Source of the DNA: Sanghuangporus weigelae
Lineage: Eukaryota; Basidiomycota; Agaricomycetes; Hymenochaetales; Hymenochaetaceae
Direction: 5' to 3'
NCBI GenBank assembly: GCA_033182465.1
Contig: CP137324.1
Location: 1,240,001 to 1,304,000, forward strand
DNA length: 64,000 nt
The position numbers and the translations under genes are program-made. Below the pieces are notes generated by a model that made no database searches, was not told the origin of the DNA, and saw only the letters and a program-made list of their open reading frames with translations. Position 1 is the stretch's first letter. Each line of letters begins with the position of its first letter. This document shows positions 1 through 10,886 of the stretch, piece by piece.

Positions 1-1090
1 AAGAGGAGTGTCTGGATCGATGAGATGATCTGAGCGAGCAGAGAATGAGATCCATTCGCGATCAGCCGCAAGGGAGGCCATTTGCGTTCCAAGGCCGCGC
101 CAGATATCCTGCACAGTAGAATTCATGCGAGATTGCCATTCGTCGTAAGTCTGCCACGCAGACTGGATGGCACGAACAATACCCTCCTCGAAGGTAGCTG
201 AATTCTGCTGCATAATAACAATGGACTTTTGAAGAGCATTTTCCTCGTGAACTTGCTTTTGAAGTTGTCGCGCAACGGTAATGTTTGCAACGAATCTGTA
301 ACGGCATCAGGATCTAGCGTTTGTGATCATATTAATTCATCATACGGGTCATCCTTAGCTCCTACTTGCATAGGAGTATTCTTGAACACTGCGATGTTCT
401 TCGACAGCTCGGCAACGAAACGGGTAGACAACTCCCGCTCTTTTGCTACATTCGCTGCTAGTTTTCCTGTGTCATTTTGTATATTCTTTAAGCATGTCAG
501 AGATTGACACAATTCTTCATGGTATGAAGTCTACCTTGAGATGCGCCTTGATTTCGGTGCGAAGCTTGGTCAAGTGTTCAATTATAGAACCGTCGATTGT
601 CTTGTAGAGGTTCGCATGCTGGTCGGCTATCGCACGCGTCTTGTCTCGGATACCATAGTAAATATCCTAGAAACATTGACTAAGTCGTGGCATCGAGGTA
701 GTAGTGGCCGAAGTACCTGAATGCCACCTTCGCCCAGGAACTGATTGCCTGTTCTGAATGGCACTTGAATAACAGCACCAAGCTTGGTCATTTCGCGGGC
801 AATGTTATTCTCAATGTCCGCGATGCCCTACACAGCATTACCAGAATGTTGTCGATACCGATTCGTTAACGACAATCCAAATAGCATGGACACACCTCGA
901 AGTAAGCAATGAGCTGCTTGACAATGTTTTTCCAACCAACGAAACGCTCAATAAGAATGTCAGATGGACGAAGGTCGCTCGGAGCGATATTCTTCTTGAT
1001 GAGTGACTGGTTACGGCTCATCGTCGAGCCCTTATGGCTGGCATGCGAGATCGATGTGGCACGCGAAAGCGTCGCGCCGTCGTTCTGCAT
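1..1090 (-). CDS. SLM1: SLM1-like F-BAR protein, N-terminal part (cut by left edge)
   Basis: Seen: five exons on the minus strand (1090-896, 827-717, 666-535, 485-346, 295 to beyond 1), all with GT-AG introns and matching phases. The start of the fold reads RPSDILIERFVGWKNIVKQL. It is followed by IADIENNIAREMTKLGAVIQ, a basic helix with HLTKLRTEIKAHLK, then RQLQKQVHEENALQKS and a Trp-rich end (SAWQTYDEWQSRM). Known: this order matches the F-BAR half of fungal Slm1/Slm2-type proteins, PI(4,5)P2-binding TORC2 effectors at eisosomes and the plasma membrane. In those proteins a PH domain follows; here it would lie beyond the left edge. The Met at 1090 is the first in frame, but a donor-like GTAAGT just upstream means a further 5' exon is possible. 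Family confident, start uncertain. Confidence 0.85.
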
Positions 1091-1371
1091 TGTGCTATTT
1101 CTTACTTACAGTATTGCTGTCTGGCGATGATGGCGGTAGAAAGCGGAAGTGGGGCGAGGGGCAAAGACACGCTAGTAAGTGGAGGATCTGCACTCGCGGC
1201 GCGGCTCTGGGAAACCAACGCTGACGTCACAACAATCCCTGTCTCGGTCTCTCGCGCAAGCCATGCCATTGTCGGTAAGCGGATTATATTCATTACTATA
1301 CTATCTCTCAGTCAGCAACGATCGTATGCAAACCGATGCTATCGATTAGCTACAAGAACATGCAGACAACT

Positions 1372-2712
1372 TTAGAAAATAAATGGGAGCATGGCCTTCC
1401 TGTCCTTCGGATATTCACTGCCAAATTCCTTCCTGTACGCCTTATGTTTCTTCACAGCCCATTGAGCCATCTGTGCGCTACCAGCGAAGAAAAACAACCA
1501 AGCTTTTGAATCACGTTCAATTCGTTAGTACTGCTTTCGAGAAGAAGGCATCCTACGTACCGGCATAGCTTCCAGTCATCATGGAAAGCGCGAACCATGC
1601 GAGACTCTCAAAGAAATAGTTCGGGCACGAAACAAGGTTGAAACCATAGCCATGAGGAACGGCGCGTTTTCGCGTACCTTCGGGACGCAATGAGCGAAGG
1701 ATCAAGTGTGTCTTGAGGTTGGAAAGCTCCGCGAACTAAGTTAGAGATCAGTGTGACTCTGAACAAACGAGCGAGGAAAGACACATACGATGAAGAGGGC
1801 ACTCCAGAACCAGAGGAAAGAAAGTTGATCGCGCTTCGTTCCCAGAACCGCGGGTGAGAAAGCCGCGTATTTCGGTCGATACAGATCGAATGCCAGAAGA
1901 ACACCACCTAGAACGTGGTAATGGAAAGAACTTGAAAGAAACACATCAGTTTCGAGTATTACGATGACTCCGGAGCGAACCTACTTCTTGAAAATATTTC
2001 GAAATGGCATGGTAGCTTTGGAGAAGCGATGGACGCTATTTCACGTTAATTAAGCGTCTGTTCATGATCAGTGAAAGTGCGGGGCGGGCATACAATACTG
2101 TCTCATATTCGCGCTTAATGAAATGGAGCAGCACAAGGCCCAAGCAGTACCTGACGAGCTACTTAAGACGTTTCAATCAAAAAGCGGGTGAAGGTTGCGC
2201 ACTTCTGCAGTAAACTATGCTGAACCTCGCCTCCGTAAAACAGCCTAGGGAAGTTATAGAACAGTGGGTGAACAATGATGGGTCCGACCTGAAAACGCGT
2301 CAATTTCGCACTGTAGCAGACGGTCTGTATAACAGCAATGCGACATACATATTCCACCAAAAACACGGTCCTCCACCCGACCTGCGGACCCAAGTCCTTC
2401 ACATTGAGCTCACCGCCACTCTCGAACCCAATCTTCGCAAGCATGGCATCATCTGAAAGCGCCTTCCTATCGCCCCTCAAAGAAAGCTTCTGGCGCTCTG
2501 GATAAAACTACGCGATCAAGAGGAAAGATTAGAAAAATACTATACCTTGAGATGAGATTCCGAACCTTAGGAAATTGAGCAGCAATAGCCCGCTTGACGT
2601 CTGCAACCGTCGCATTCTCAAGTGTCTTGTCACCTAGCACCAGAGTAATTGGAAGCTTGGGAGCGAGCGCAGGAGGTCTGGTAGCTGCTGGAGAGATGGT
2701 CACAGTCACCAT
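1372..2712 (-). CDS. TSC13: Very-long-chain enoyl-CoA reductase (TSC13)
   Basis: This enzyme does the last step of very-long-chain fatty acid elongation, reducing trans-2-enoyl-CoA with NADPH at the ER; the products feed sphingolipids. Seen: exon 1 (2712-2566) encodes a ubiquitin-like N-terminus ending in AAQFPK. Exon 2 (2507-2349) has FYPERQKLSLRGDRKALSDD and KDLGPQVGWRTVFLVEY. Exon 3 begins at 2288 with GPIIVHPLFYNFPRLFYG. Later exons give LHFIKREYETVL, HRFSKATMPFRNIFKK, the membrane segment FLSSSFHYHVLGG, the family signature RAVPHGYGFNLVSCPNYFFE, and a C-terminus KEFGSEYPKDRKAMLPFIF before the stop at 1374-1372. It belongs to the steroid 5-alpha-reductase-like family with several membrane spans. 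Complete; I saw no break. The boundaries of the middle exons were not all fixed. Confidence 0.93.
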
Positions 2713-2879
2713 AATCTTTTTCTTGCGGAAAGGGAGGTGGAAAGGAAGAACGATTAGTAGAAAGAAAACAGGTACAAACGAAAATCTTGCTTTGACGCGT
2801 CATGTCGATCGTCGATCGATCAATCAGTTACGCCGATCACTTGATTGATTTCAGACGCAAAGAAGGCTCACCGCGAACC

Positions 2880-4320
2880 ATGACCTTGCTTTCCCATGCG
2901 CGCTTGTCTGCCAAGTCTACGCGTCTGCTACCACAATACGCATACAAATATAGACGATGTATTTCTTTTGTCGCTCTAATAATTGACCTGGATTGCTAAT
3001 CAGCTTCTTAGTGCTTTCGTCAGTTTCGCCAGTGGACCTTGCCTATGATATCCACGCCATCAATCCAGACTCATCCAAGGGACCTCTCATCATCGCACAC
3101 GGACTTTTGTATGGCCGTTGAACTCTTCGTGACTGAATAGCCTCTGATAGCGACTAGCGGCTCGAAGCGCAACTGGAACTCACTAGGAAAGCAACTAGCC
3201 AAGCAACTTCAGCGGCCGGTCATCCCGATTGTGAATACTCTCATTTTTCAAAGTCAAGCAGTGGGTAATACTAAGATCGGGTATTGCTACTTCTTCTCTA
3301 GGACCTCCGCAACTTTGGCGACTCGCCGCGCAGCGAAGTCATGGACTATAGCACCCAAGCGGCCGACATCTTACATTTCTGTCAGAAGCACTCGTTCAAG
3401 AATGTTTCCCTGCTTGGGCATTCTATGTTAGTCATTTTCATTTTTTTATTTTCAAGTTTTGTGGAATCGGCCTGCTGATGAACCTGAATCATCAATCGTA
3501 GGGGCGGGAAAGCAGCAATGGCACTTGCTCTAAACCCAGATCTTCCGAAGGACACTCTATCCCATCTCATCGTAGCAGACATCTCCCCTCTTCGTGGGAA
3601 GCTCTCCAACGAATTCCGGAGATATCTGGAAGGTATGATCAAGCTCGAAAAAGAGGGCAATGCGACTACAAAGAAAGAAGCATTCAAAGCTTTGGAAGAA
3701 ATCGAAGAGGTCAGCTGGTACTTTATTCTGTCTTGCCTTATTCTCAACAAGGGACTTTTATTGACGAGGTTAATGGACTGTAGGATCCTCTTATCCGGCA
3801 TTTCCTCCTAACCAATCTCGACACGACGCACCACGGCAAATCCGTCCAGTTCCGCATCCCACTAGAAACCATCAAGAAGAGTCTAGACGACTTAGGTGAC
3901 TTCCCATACGAGCCTGGTGAAGCAAGCTGGGACGGACCAACGCTGTTCATCAAAGGCTCCAAGAGCAAGTGAGTCTTGTTTCTTGTCCGTCGGGGAGTGG
4001 GGTGTACGAAGAAGTATTATGCTTACTGATGATAATGCCAAAGTTACATCAAGAAGAATAACTTGGATAAGATAAAACAGTTCTTCCCGAAGGCGGAGAT
4101 TGAGACGCTGGATGCTGCACATTGGGGTAGGTTCACTTTCTGGCTTACTTTACTCGCACCCCGCTAATAGCTGCTTGGTGTTTTGATAGTGCATTATGAA
4201 CAGTCAGTCCATAAGTCGCTTTGGCTCTTCGGCGTTTGACTTGCTAACAGGCCATCTTTATCTAGACCTAAAGAGTTCGTGCACTCGGTAGTGCAGTTCA
4301 TCAAGAAGCACGAGAGTTAG
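2880..4320 (+). CDS. ABHD11/Imo32-type alpha/beta hydrolase, mitochondrial
   Basis: Nine exons keep frame exactly (2880-2958, 3024-3108, 3158-3230, 3302-3426, 3502-3709, 3784-3968, 4044-4126, 4190-4202, 4266-4320) and give 301 residues. The N-terminus (MTLLSHARLSAKSTRLLPQY) is basic and lacks acidic residues, like a mitochondrial presequence. Seen: an oxyanion-side motif IIAHGLFGSKRNWNSL, DLRNFGDSPRS, the nucleophile elbow GHSMGGKAAM split by an intron, then ADISPLRGKL and a catalytic-His motif DAAHWVHYEQP near the end. Known: this layout is that of ABHD11 (animals) and Imo32 (yeast), mitochondrial serine hydrolases. The natural substrate cannot be read from sequence. Exon 8 is only 13 nt. 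A CATC tandem repeat lies about 60 bp after the stop. Confidence 0.88.
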
Positions 4321-4380
4321 TTTTACTTCGCTATCCGTTAAAGTTGATTAGAATCAGCAAATAGACATGATCCAGACAAT

Positions 4381-4400
4381 CATCCATCCATCCATCCATC
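4381..4400. repeat. (CATC)5 microsatellite
   Basis: Five perfect CATC units just downstream of the hydrolase stop codon, probably in its 3' UTR. Confidence 0.8.
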
Positions 4401-4755
4401 AATGTAGACTAACATGACATACGCAAATTTGAATTAGCACTACTAAGGTACCTAAATAAGACTGTAACGACTGCACATTGAAATCCAGAAATAGCGAAAG
4501 AAAACGACCAAGGACCACAAAACAAAAGGACACCGGAAAACTAAACATATGCAGGACGTGACGGACAAGCGAGTTGCGGACTGCAGAACAGAACAAATGT
4601 ACAAAGTACAGAGTACGATTGAGAGAGTGCGTAGTGAGAGATGCATAATGGGAATAGGGCGAAAAGTGGGGGTCACGAAAGAAAATAGACTATGAACGAC
4701 TAAGACCCATGAGCTTAGCCATTCAGACCAAATAACGAATGGATGAATATTAGTT

Positions 4756-6216
4756 CTATCGTTTCCACGCGAGACCATTCTCGATCGCAGCTTTGATCCT
4801 GGGTCGTGCGAGCAAATCCTCATGCTGGAACCTCGATCCGTCGAACCTAAACTCTTTCAACGGATCCGGAACCACACTTGGCTCAGAATGATGTTTCGAG
4901 TCTGCCTTTCCAATACTTGAGCGCATATTGTGCCCGTGCGCTTGTCGCACACTCACGCCACCTCCAGCAGAGCTTCTCGAAACGACCATATTCTCCACCA
5001 GATCCAACATGAGCATCTGGCATTCGCTTCTCAGCAGCCAGAGTTCACTGAGGTGAGGGCAAACATTCGTCTGCCAGCCTGGAAGCCACGTCAATCTGCG
5101 TATGCAGCGATAATCGAATCCATGCGAGTCGACTAATCGGAGGGATCGCAGGTGAGGGGCCCGGTGGAGGTACTCGAACATATCATTGTGCGATGTGGAG
5201 ATATTGAGCAACGTAAGACTCATAAGACCGCTTCCTGTGCGGTCGAGTAAAGTGCAAAGATGTAAACCGTGGGATTGCCTGAGTCCATCGATGGTTAGAG
5301 TGCGTAGACAGGGAAGTCGGAGTCGGTCAAGAATCGCGCTTGTTTCGATGCGTGAATTGCTGTGGTGTAACGAAATGCGTAGCGTATGCATACGTGGGAA
5401 TGTCCAGATATCCGGACCGTCAAGAATGAGGATCTCCCTTCTAAATGATATCCCTAGTTCCTCAAGCATCGGGCATCCACTGAAAAGATCAACGATCTGC
5501 GAAGATGAAAACGCATCAAACTGCACTGAAGTAATCGGGTGCGCCGTTATCGGGATAATCTTTAGTCTCTGCTTCAACACGAGTGTCGAGAGTGCCGGGG
5601 CAGCAGACAGCGCGAACGTATGTTCCCAGGTATACGACATATCGCTTCCTGGCTCGACCAGCGGATCTGAAAGAGTAAGCCTCTTCAACATTGGCGCCTC
5701 GTTCGCCAGCAAGCTCTGCATGAAACAGCCCGGAACTGAAATATCTGCAACAAGCCATCGATAACTCTGCCTCGCTAGACTCCGTACAAACTCCCTTAGC
5801 GTGTCCTTCTGCACGTTATGTATCCGACCACTACCCGATTCAGAAGAATATGAAGAAGACGAGTAGGTCATGACAACCAGCTTTATGCGCAATGGGCAGC
5901 TCCCCGAGCGTGCTATCCATCTCTCGAATGCTCGCGTGGCTCGCTCATACGGACGGAGGAGGAACATGCTGATCGATGCCCACAGTTCCGGTGTGCGCTC
6001 GGCCAGTTCTCTCCAGTGCTTGCAAACTCGACCCAGGAGCAGAGGTGCCGACTGGATGGATGGCTCGACAAAGTCACATTTTGATGGAAGAGTGTGGCAG
6101 AAGATGATCCCCAGTATTTCTGGTGGGAGGCGGTCGATCGGACTGAGCTCTGTAGATACAGAACGTCTGAGAGAGAGATGACTTGATCTTCTGTTGCATC
6201 TTGACTCGATTATCAT
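4756..6216 (-). CDS. F-box protein with LRR-like region
   Basis: A single-exon gene of 486 residues. An F-box starts near residue 25 (SPIDRLPPEILGIIFCHTLP) and continues through LLLGRVCKHWRELAERTPELW, the usual basidiomycete F-box form. The rest has repeated Leu-rich segments (APMLKRLTLSD, CPMLEELGIS, FPRMHTLRISL, LPCLRTLTIDGLR, APHLRSLRLVDS), which suggest degenerate leucine-rich repeats as the substrate-binding part. Known: such proteins serve as SCF ubiquitin-ligase adaptors, and basidiomycetes carry very large lineage-specific families of them, so the target is unknown. It is divergent from ARV1 across about 180 bp (6217-6396), which must hold both promoters. A long antisense open frame inside it (5186-5764) is taken as a shadow. 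Confidence 0.88.
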   Translation of the reverse strand: MIIESRCNRRSSHLSLRRSVSTELSPIDRLPPEILGIIFCHTLPSKCDFVEPSIQSAPLLLGRVCKHWRELAERTPELWASISMFLLRPYERATRAFERWIARSGSCPLRIKLVVMTYSSSSYSSESGSGRIHNVQKDTLREFVRSLARQSYRWLVADISVPGCFMQSLLANEAPMLKRLTLSDPLVEPGSDMSYTWEHTFALSAAPALSTLVLKQRLKIIPITAHPITSVQFDAFSSSQIVDLFSGCPMLEELGISFRREILILDGPDIWTFPRMHTLRISLHHSNSRIETSAILDRLRLPCLRTLTIDGLRQSHGLHLCTLLDRTGSGLMSLTLLNISTSHNDMFEYLHRAPHLRSLRLVDSHGFDYRCIRRLTWLPGWQTNVCPHLSELWLLRSECQMLMLDLVENMVVSRSSAGGGVSVRQAHGHNMRSSIGKADSKHHSEPSVVPDPLKEFRFDGSRFQHEDLLARPRIKAAIENGLAWKR

Positions 6217-6396
6217 TATATTTCAAGTCTCGGTAATTGTCAAAAGAGGGAGATGATGAGAGGATGGTCAATCGATGATCGTGGGATGAGAGAAAGCGAC
6301 GGGAAGGCAGAGAATAAGCTTTGGACGCCGATCATCTTATCATTGATTAGGAGAATCTCCGTCAATCTCTTTAACCACCATCTCATCATTCTCTCA

Positions 6397-7908
6397 ATGC
6401 CCATTTGCACAACATGCACTCACAAAATACCCTACCTGTATACTGTCTACGAGTCTGCAAACAATCTTCGGCTTGAGCAATGCGTGCGTATATCGTCTCT
6501 TCTCTTCTCGTTCCGCTATTCTTCTATTTTTCATTTCCGACTGCCGATTCCGTTCGCTTGTGTTGCTTCGTTATCTTGCGAAGTATAACTTACCGACAGA
6601 GAATTCTGACACTTCGAAATAGTCAAAATGCCTCAATTTTGCAGATCCATACGTTGAACACGACTCGCTCACATTACTGCTTGACTTGATTTTGCTTAAA
6701 CGAGATGTTTTTCGGCATCTTTTGTTCAATAGAGGATACGAGCCGAGAAGAGCAACCAAGGACCCAGGTCTTTCCGACGCTAATGAGAAAGAACGAGTTT
6801 GCACCGTAGAAAGTCGGCGAGAAAAGGCATGAATAAATATCTTCTGTGATTGATGGCAATGATTAAACGAGAGCAGGACCGATGGAAGCTGATCTTCCAA
6901 CTAGGGATTGTTCTGGTTTTCGTCGATGCGTGTAAGAAAATCTAGCTGACTAGCAAGAAAGATTTCTGACTGCCACTTCTTCTAGTCATTAGGTGGTCTC
7001 ATCTCAGTGAGTTTATCAGGAATTGAAATCAGTGACAAGCCGCTCAGAGCTGACTTGTGCAATGCATTGAGGTTCTTCAAGTGAACCAGGCGAGACGTTG
7101 TGGACCAAAGAGCATGTAGAGCCCCTACTTCGCATATTTGCGGGCTGTATCATTGGTGAGTTTTCCAGAAGCGTTCCTTCCTTGGCATTCTTACGCGTAA
7201 AAATCAGAAACGCTCGCGTTTCATATCGGGATTACTCTAACAGCTTCTGCGGTCCTCAAGGCAATCAGCCTTTGGCAGTCTATTGTCAAAACGGATAATC
7301 CTGCCGATCAGAGCACCGTTAGAGAACAACTAAGGTAAGTCTCTCTTCCAGTTCGTTGCCCCGCTGTCAGCACGTTTAGATACACGTCCAGGTTATCGCA
7401 CGTCCCCCTGACCCTATTTTACTCTTCCATGACAAAACTATTCCTGCTGCTTCTCCTCGCACTGTGGAAACCTTCCATCATGCCTTCCAATCGTTCCTTC
7501 ACTCGCTCGACAAATGGCACGGAAGGCCGTTTCTTCCATGATCTTTTGACACATGATGTCACTCAGAGAGCTCTTGAAATCTTGGATGACGATAAGCTTG
7601 ATCGAGAATGGGTCGTGCGGAACGTGCTTGGCGGGATGGCTGCTGGATTTGGACTTCGAGGTGTGGTTCTTTGGTCTAGAACAAGAATGATAAACTGATT
7701 TTGAAACTTAGTCGTGCTGGACATCCAACCCTTTTTTACGACATTGATTATCTTGACTGGGTAGGTTCCGGCATCCATTTGTTGGAAATCGCCTGACTGC
7801 AAGTTTTGTAGATGGGTAACGAAAACTTTTGTCGCAGGACTTGTATCAACGTGGGTCAACAAAGGAGATCCGAAAGGAGATGTCTTCCTTGCGTATAGTA
7901 TACCATAG
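6397..7908 (+). CDS. ARV1: ARV1, ER sterol/sphingolipid homeostasis protein
   Basis: Nine exons (6397-6483, 6623-6826, 6874-6931, 6986-7006, 7072-7155, 7208-7334, 7392-7660, 7712-7760, 7812-7908) give 331 residues in frame. The N-terminal zinc ribbon has Cys4, Cys7, Cys29 and Cys32; the intron between exons 1 and 2 splits the second CxxC and restores it exactly (EQC/SKC), with FADPYVEHDSLTLLLDLILL following. Then come VFRHLLFNRG, FQLGIVLVFVDAFIRWSHL, GETLWTKEHVEPLLRIFAG and four or so hydrophobic segments. Known: Arv1 is an ER membrane protein needed for sterol trafficking, sphingolipid metabolism and GPI-anchor synthesis. Odd: exon 4 is only 21 nt, and the exon 2 donor that keeps the conserved VESRRE is GC rather than GT. 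A GT donor at 6806 with the same acceptor is a shorter alternative that also keeps frame. Confidence 0.9.
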
Positions 7909-8061
7909 TACGGTGTAGCAACATTTAAATCCGAGAGCTTTTCGACCATTGATCTTGTTTCCCTCTGACTGAACAGAAACGACAATGATCGGTGTGATTA
8001 GCGTTTACATGAGGTCATCATTTGTGATCGACGCGTTGCGCGCTTCCCTACACCTACACTC

Positions 8062-9687
8062 ATGTCAGGAACCGACGCTGGCACTGGTACTCGCTCCCGC
8101 TCAATCCTCATCGTCTATCTCCTCGTCTTCCAACTGATCATGACGTCGACGACGTTCCGGGGCGCTGCTGCGCAACAGCAGTCAACAGCGCGTATCCTTC
8201 TTTACACCGCAACCGCCGACTTTCGGCACGACTCTATTCCCACAGCTATCCAGGTTTTACAAAACCAGAGCATCTCGAATGGGGGATCATTCAATCTTCG
8301 TTTCGATGCTACTGAGGATAGGACGCGCTTTACGGATGATAACTTGGCAGGATATGACGCGGTTATGTTTGTCAGCACGACTGGAGAAGGTGTGTAGGAG
8401 ACTTGGAAATTCTTGGTGCCTTTTCTCAACTTATTCATATCTGCTTTATTCTCCACCGGACTCACAGTGCTTGACGCTTCTGGCAAGACGGCCTTACGCA
8501 ACTACCTCGACAAAGGCGGGAACTTCATCGCCGTGCACAGCGCGTCAGACACCCTACGAAATGACTCCTGGTTCGGTGAAGAAGTCGGCCGGTGGATCTC
8601 CAGCCTATCTCCTGATTCTTCCGCAATAGCAGGCAATAACCCACGATAATCCGCACTTTGATTAAATAGGTGCTTTCTTCGATTATCATCCGGTACTTCA
8701 GAACGCGACTGTAGACGTTCTGGACCCGTCTCACCCAAGCACGAGCATGCTCCCTGTCGAATGGCACGTGCAAGATGAAATGTCCGTGTTATATTCTTTT
8801 CTTCTTGAAATTGATTTGTACTTATCGATGAAGCGGCATGTTAGGTACAATTTCAAATCCGATCCACGGAGTGTTGGCGCCGTCGTGATTCTTTCCGCCA
8901 ATGAATCAAGCTATGTCGGCAAGTCTTCTGATTTCTTCTGAATCTATTTTTGTATCCGTTTACATGGCCGCTTCGATCGGACGGACTAACAGACGACGGG
9001 CGGCGAAATTTCGATCAGGGAACTCCTCATCCAACCGGTGAGTATACAGAATGTCCCTCGTCCGGTTCTTCCGACTTCCTTTTCATTTATCATTTACACC
9101 CGGGAAGGCTTGAACGGCGCAGCTAACATGGTTTATGTGTAGCTTGGTACCAAGAACGTGGTGCAGGCATCGAAGAAAGCGGATTTGCTGGCCGGAGTTT
9201 TTACACCAGCCTCGGACACCTGAACGAGACATGGATGGTAAGTACAACACATACAGTCATATGTCTTCGCAGTTCTCCACTCTGTGCTGCTTCTTTCCGG
9301 AGAAGTCCACTTGTGTTATTCTTTTGTTCGGGTGCTGTGGGTTGCTAATTCTGGTTCTGATTTCTCCATGGAATCGTTTAGGATGAGCTGTTCATTTCAC
9401 ATGTGATGGGCGGAGTAATGTGGGCACTTGAGTCGAATACGACCAAGGCGTTCAATTCGAGTGCCCTCGTCGGGAATACCGGAAACGACACCTCCAACCC
9501 ATCTAACAGGTATGAACTCTCCACGCCAATATCGTTATCTTTGTCGACGCTGATGCTCTCACGTAGTGCACCCGGCCCTGTTTCAACAAGCGGCAATATA
9601 TCTTCTTTCAAAACTGTATCCGTGACAGTCCTGCTCGTAGCTGTGGTCACAGGCGTGACGCTTGCGATGATACGACGTTCTCTGTAG
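8062..9687 (+). CDS. Secreted/membrane-anchored ThuA-domain protein
   Basis: Eight exons (8062-8389, 8468-8587, 8670-8781, 8845-8918, 8993-9037, 9143-9237, 9382-9509, 9567-9687) give 340 residues in frame. Seen: an N-terminal hydrophobic segment (SILIVYLLVFQLIMTSTTF) like a signal peptide or anchor, and a ThuA-like core (ARILLYTATADFRHDSIP, GYDAVMFVSTTGEG, GGNFIAVHSASDTL, FDYHP, WHVQDEMYNF, GFAGRSFYTSLGHLNETWMD, HVMGGVMWAL). A Ser/Thr/Asn-rich stretch and a C-terminal membrane segment (VTVLLVAVVTGVTLAM) end in RRSL, so it is probably anchored facing outward. Known: ThuA-like (trehalose utilisation) domains are amidotransferase-like folds often linked to sugar metabolism; the reaction is not established. 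Two introns appear to use GC donors, at 8919 (GCAAGT, well supported) and 8588 (weaker). Confidence 0.85.
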
Positions 9688-9888
9688 AATGCCGAGACAA
9701 TATCTTTCATTGTGCTTTCGATGCGCGAATACTAGTAACGGACTTCACTGAAGTGTACCGTACTTAGCATAATATTATACACCTTGTGTTCGGATATGGA
9801 ATCAGAAACTTGATGATTTATTGCGAAAAAAGACGACATGACGAAAGATGGAAAGAAAAAGGGCATCTGCGCAGGTATAATGTGCATC

Positions 9889-10886
9889 TCATCTCGCTCC
9901 TTCTACCATTTCGACAAAACGAGCTCGTACGGACTTGATAAAGGAGTAAAAATCCCGTGTCTTGTTTAGCTGGTCTACGAGCAAGGGCAACGTTGGAATC
10001 GGCGGGGTCGTCAGAGGTACTGTATGAGGCGAGAATGCGTATGAGAGAATGAGTTGGTTAGACGATGAAGAGAACGAACCGTGGTATTGTCGATCGGACA
10101 CGTCAATGACAATTCTAAACTCACGCTGGAGCTCGACAGGGTCAATACGCAGGAATCGCAGCAGCACTTTGTCCTCTGTGGAGATAGATCAACATGATAC
10201 GTAAGCATACTGGTTTGGACAAGATATAGGCGGTGCCACATACGCCCTACACCTTCAAGGTCGAATTGCAAGCGTTCTTCCATGTCTCTTACTTCTCGAC
10301 GCACGATTGATGCCCATGTATCGAGCACGGACACATCCTTCTGCTTGTCTGAGGATCACAGTCATCACTTCAGCTACGGCTTATAATAATTTACCACCAC
10401 ACCTTTTCGTAGCTTGTTCACTTCGTCCGTGTATTGTTCAATTTCGGCATCTACTGACGCGCACTTCTCTTTAATACTGGCAAACTGCCGCTTTAATTCG
10501 GAGACCGCAGACTCAGCCTCTCTCTTCTCAGCCTGCTCTTTCTCCAGGACTATTCAAGCGAAGTGATTTCAAGTCAGCCACTAAGCTTCGCAAGGAGGGC
10601 TCACAGACGACTCACCTTCCATAAGCTCAATCTCCTGAACCTTACACGTTTGTATCTCCGCCTCCACCTGTGCCGTGCGCTCCGCAATGCGTTTCATCTC
10701 CGCCGCATGGCGCGTCTTTCTCTGTGCGACCTCCTCAAGCGCTCGTGCTGTATAAGCGGTAACGACTTTGAGAAAACGACGCGACGTGCGTTCAAACTCC
10801 TCGATTCGCAGGTCGATGATCGGATTTTGCGACTCAAGGATGGAGGCGAGGTCGATTGGGCGTGCGTTCCCGACTACTGTAGCCAT
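9889..10886 (-). CDS. SPC25: Kinetochore protein SPC25 (Ndc80 complex)
   Basis: Part of the four-subunit Ndc80 complex that links kinetochores to microtubules; Spc25 pairs with Spc24 on the centromere side. Seen: exon 1 (10886-10616) starts MATVVGNARPIDLASILESQ and runs into a long heptad-rich stretch (TARALEEVAQRKTRHAAEMK). Exon 2 starts at 10549 and continues the coiled coil (EKEQAEKREAESAVSELKRQ). The C-terminal globular domain has REFRIVIDVSDRQYHGS and the family hallmark LPLLVDQLNKTRDFYSFIKS before the stop at 9891-9889. It converges with the ThuA gene, with about 200 bp between the stops. Small exons in the middle (around 10200-10345) are inferred from frame and splice sites. Confidence 0.9.

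Noticed and set aside
5186-5764. 192-residue plus-strand open frame inside the F-box gene
   Set aside because: It is fully antisense to a convincing single-exon gene, has no motif and a Ser/Arg-rich composition typical of reverse-strand shadows.
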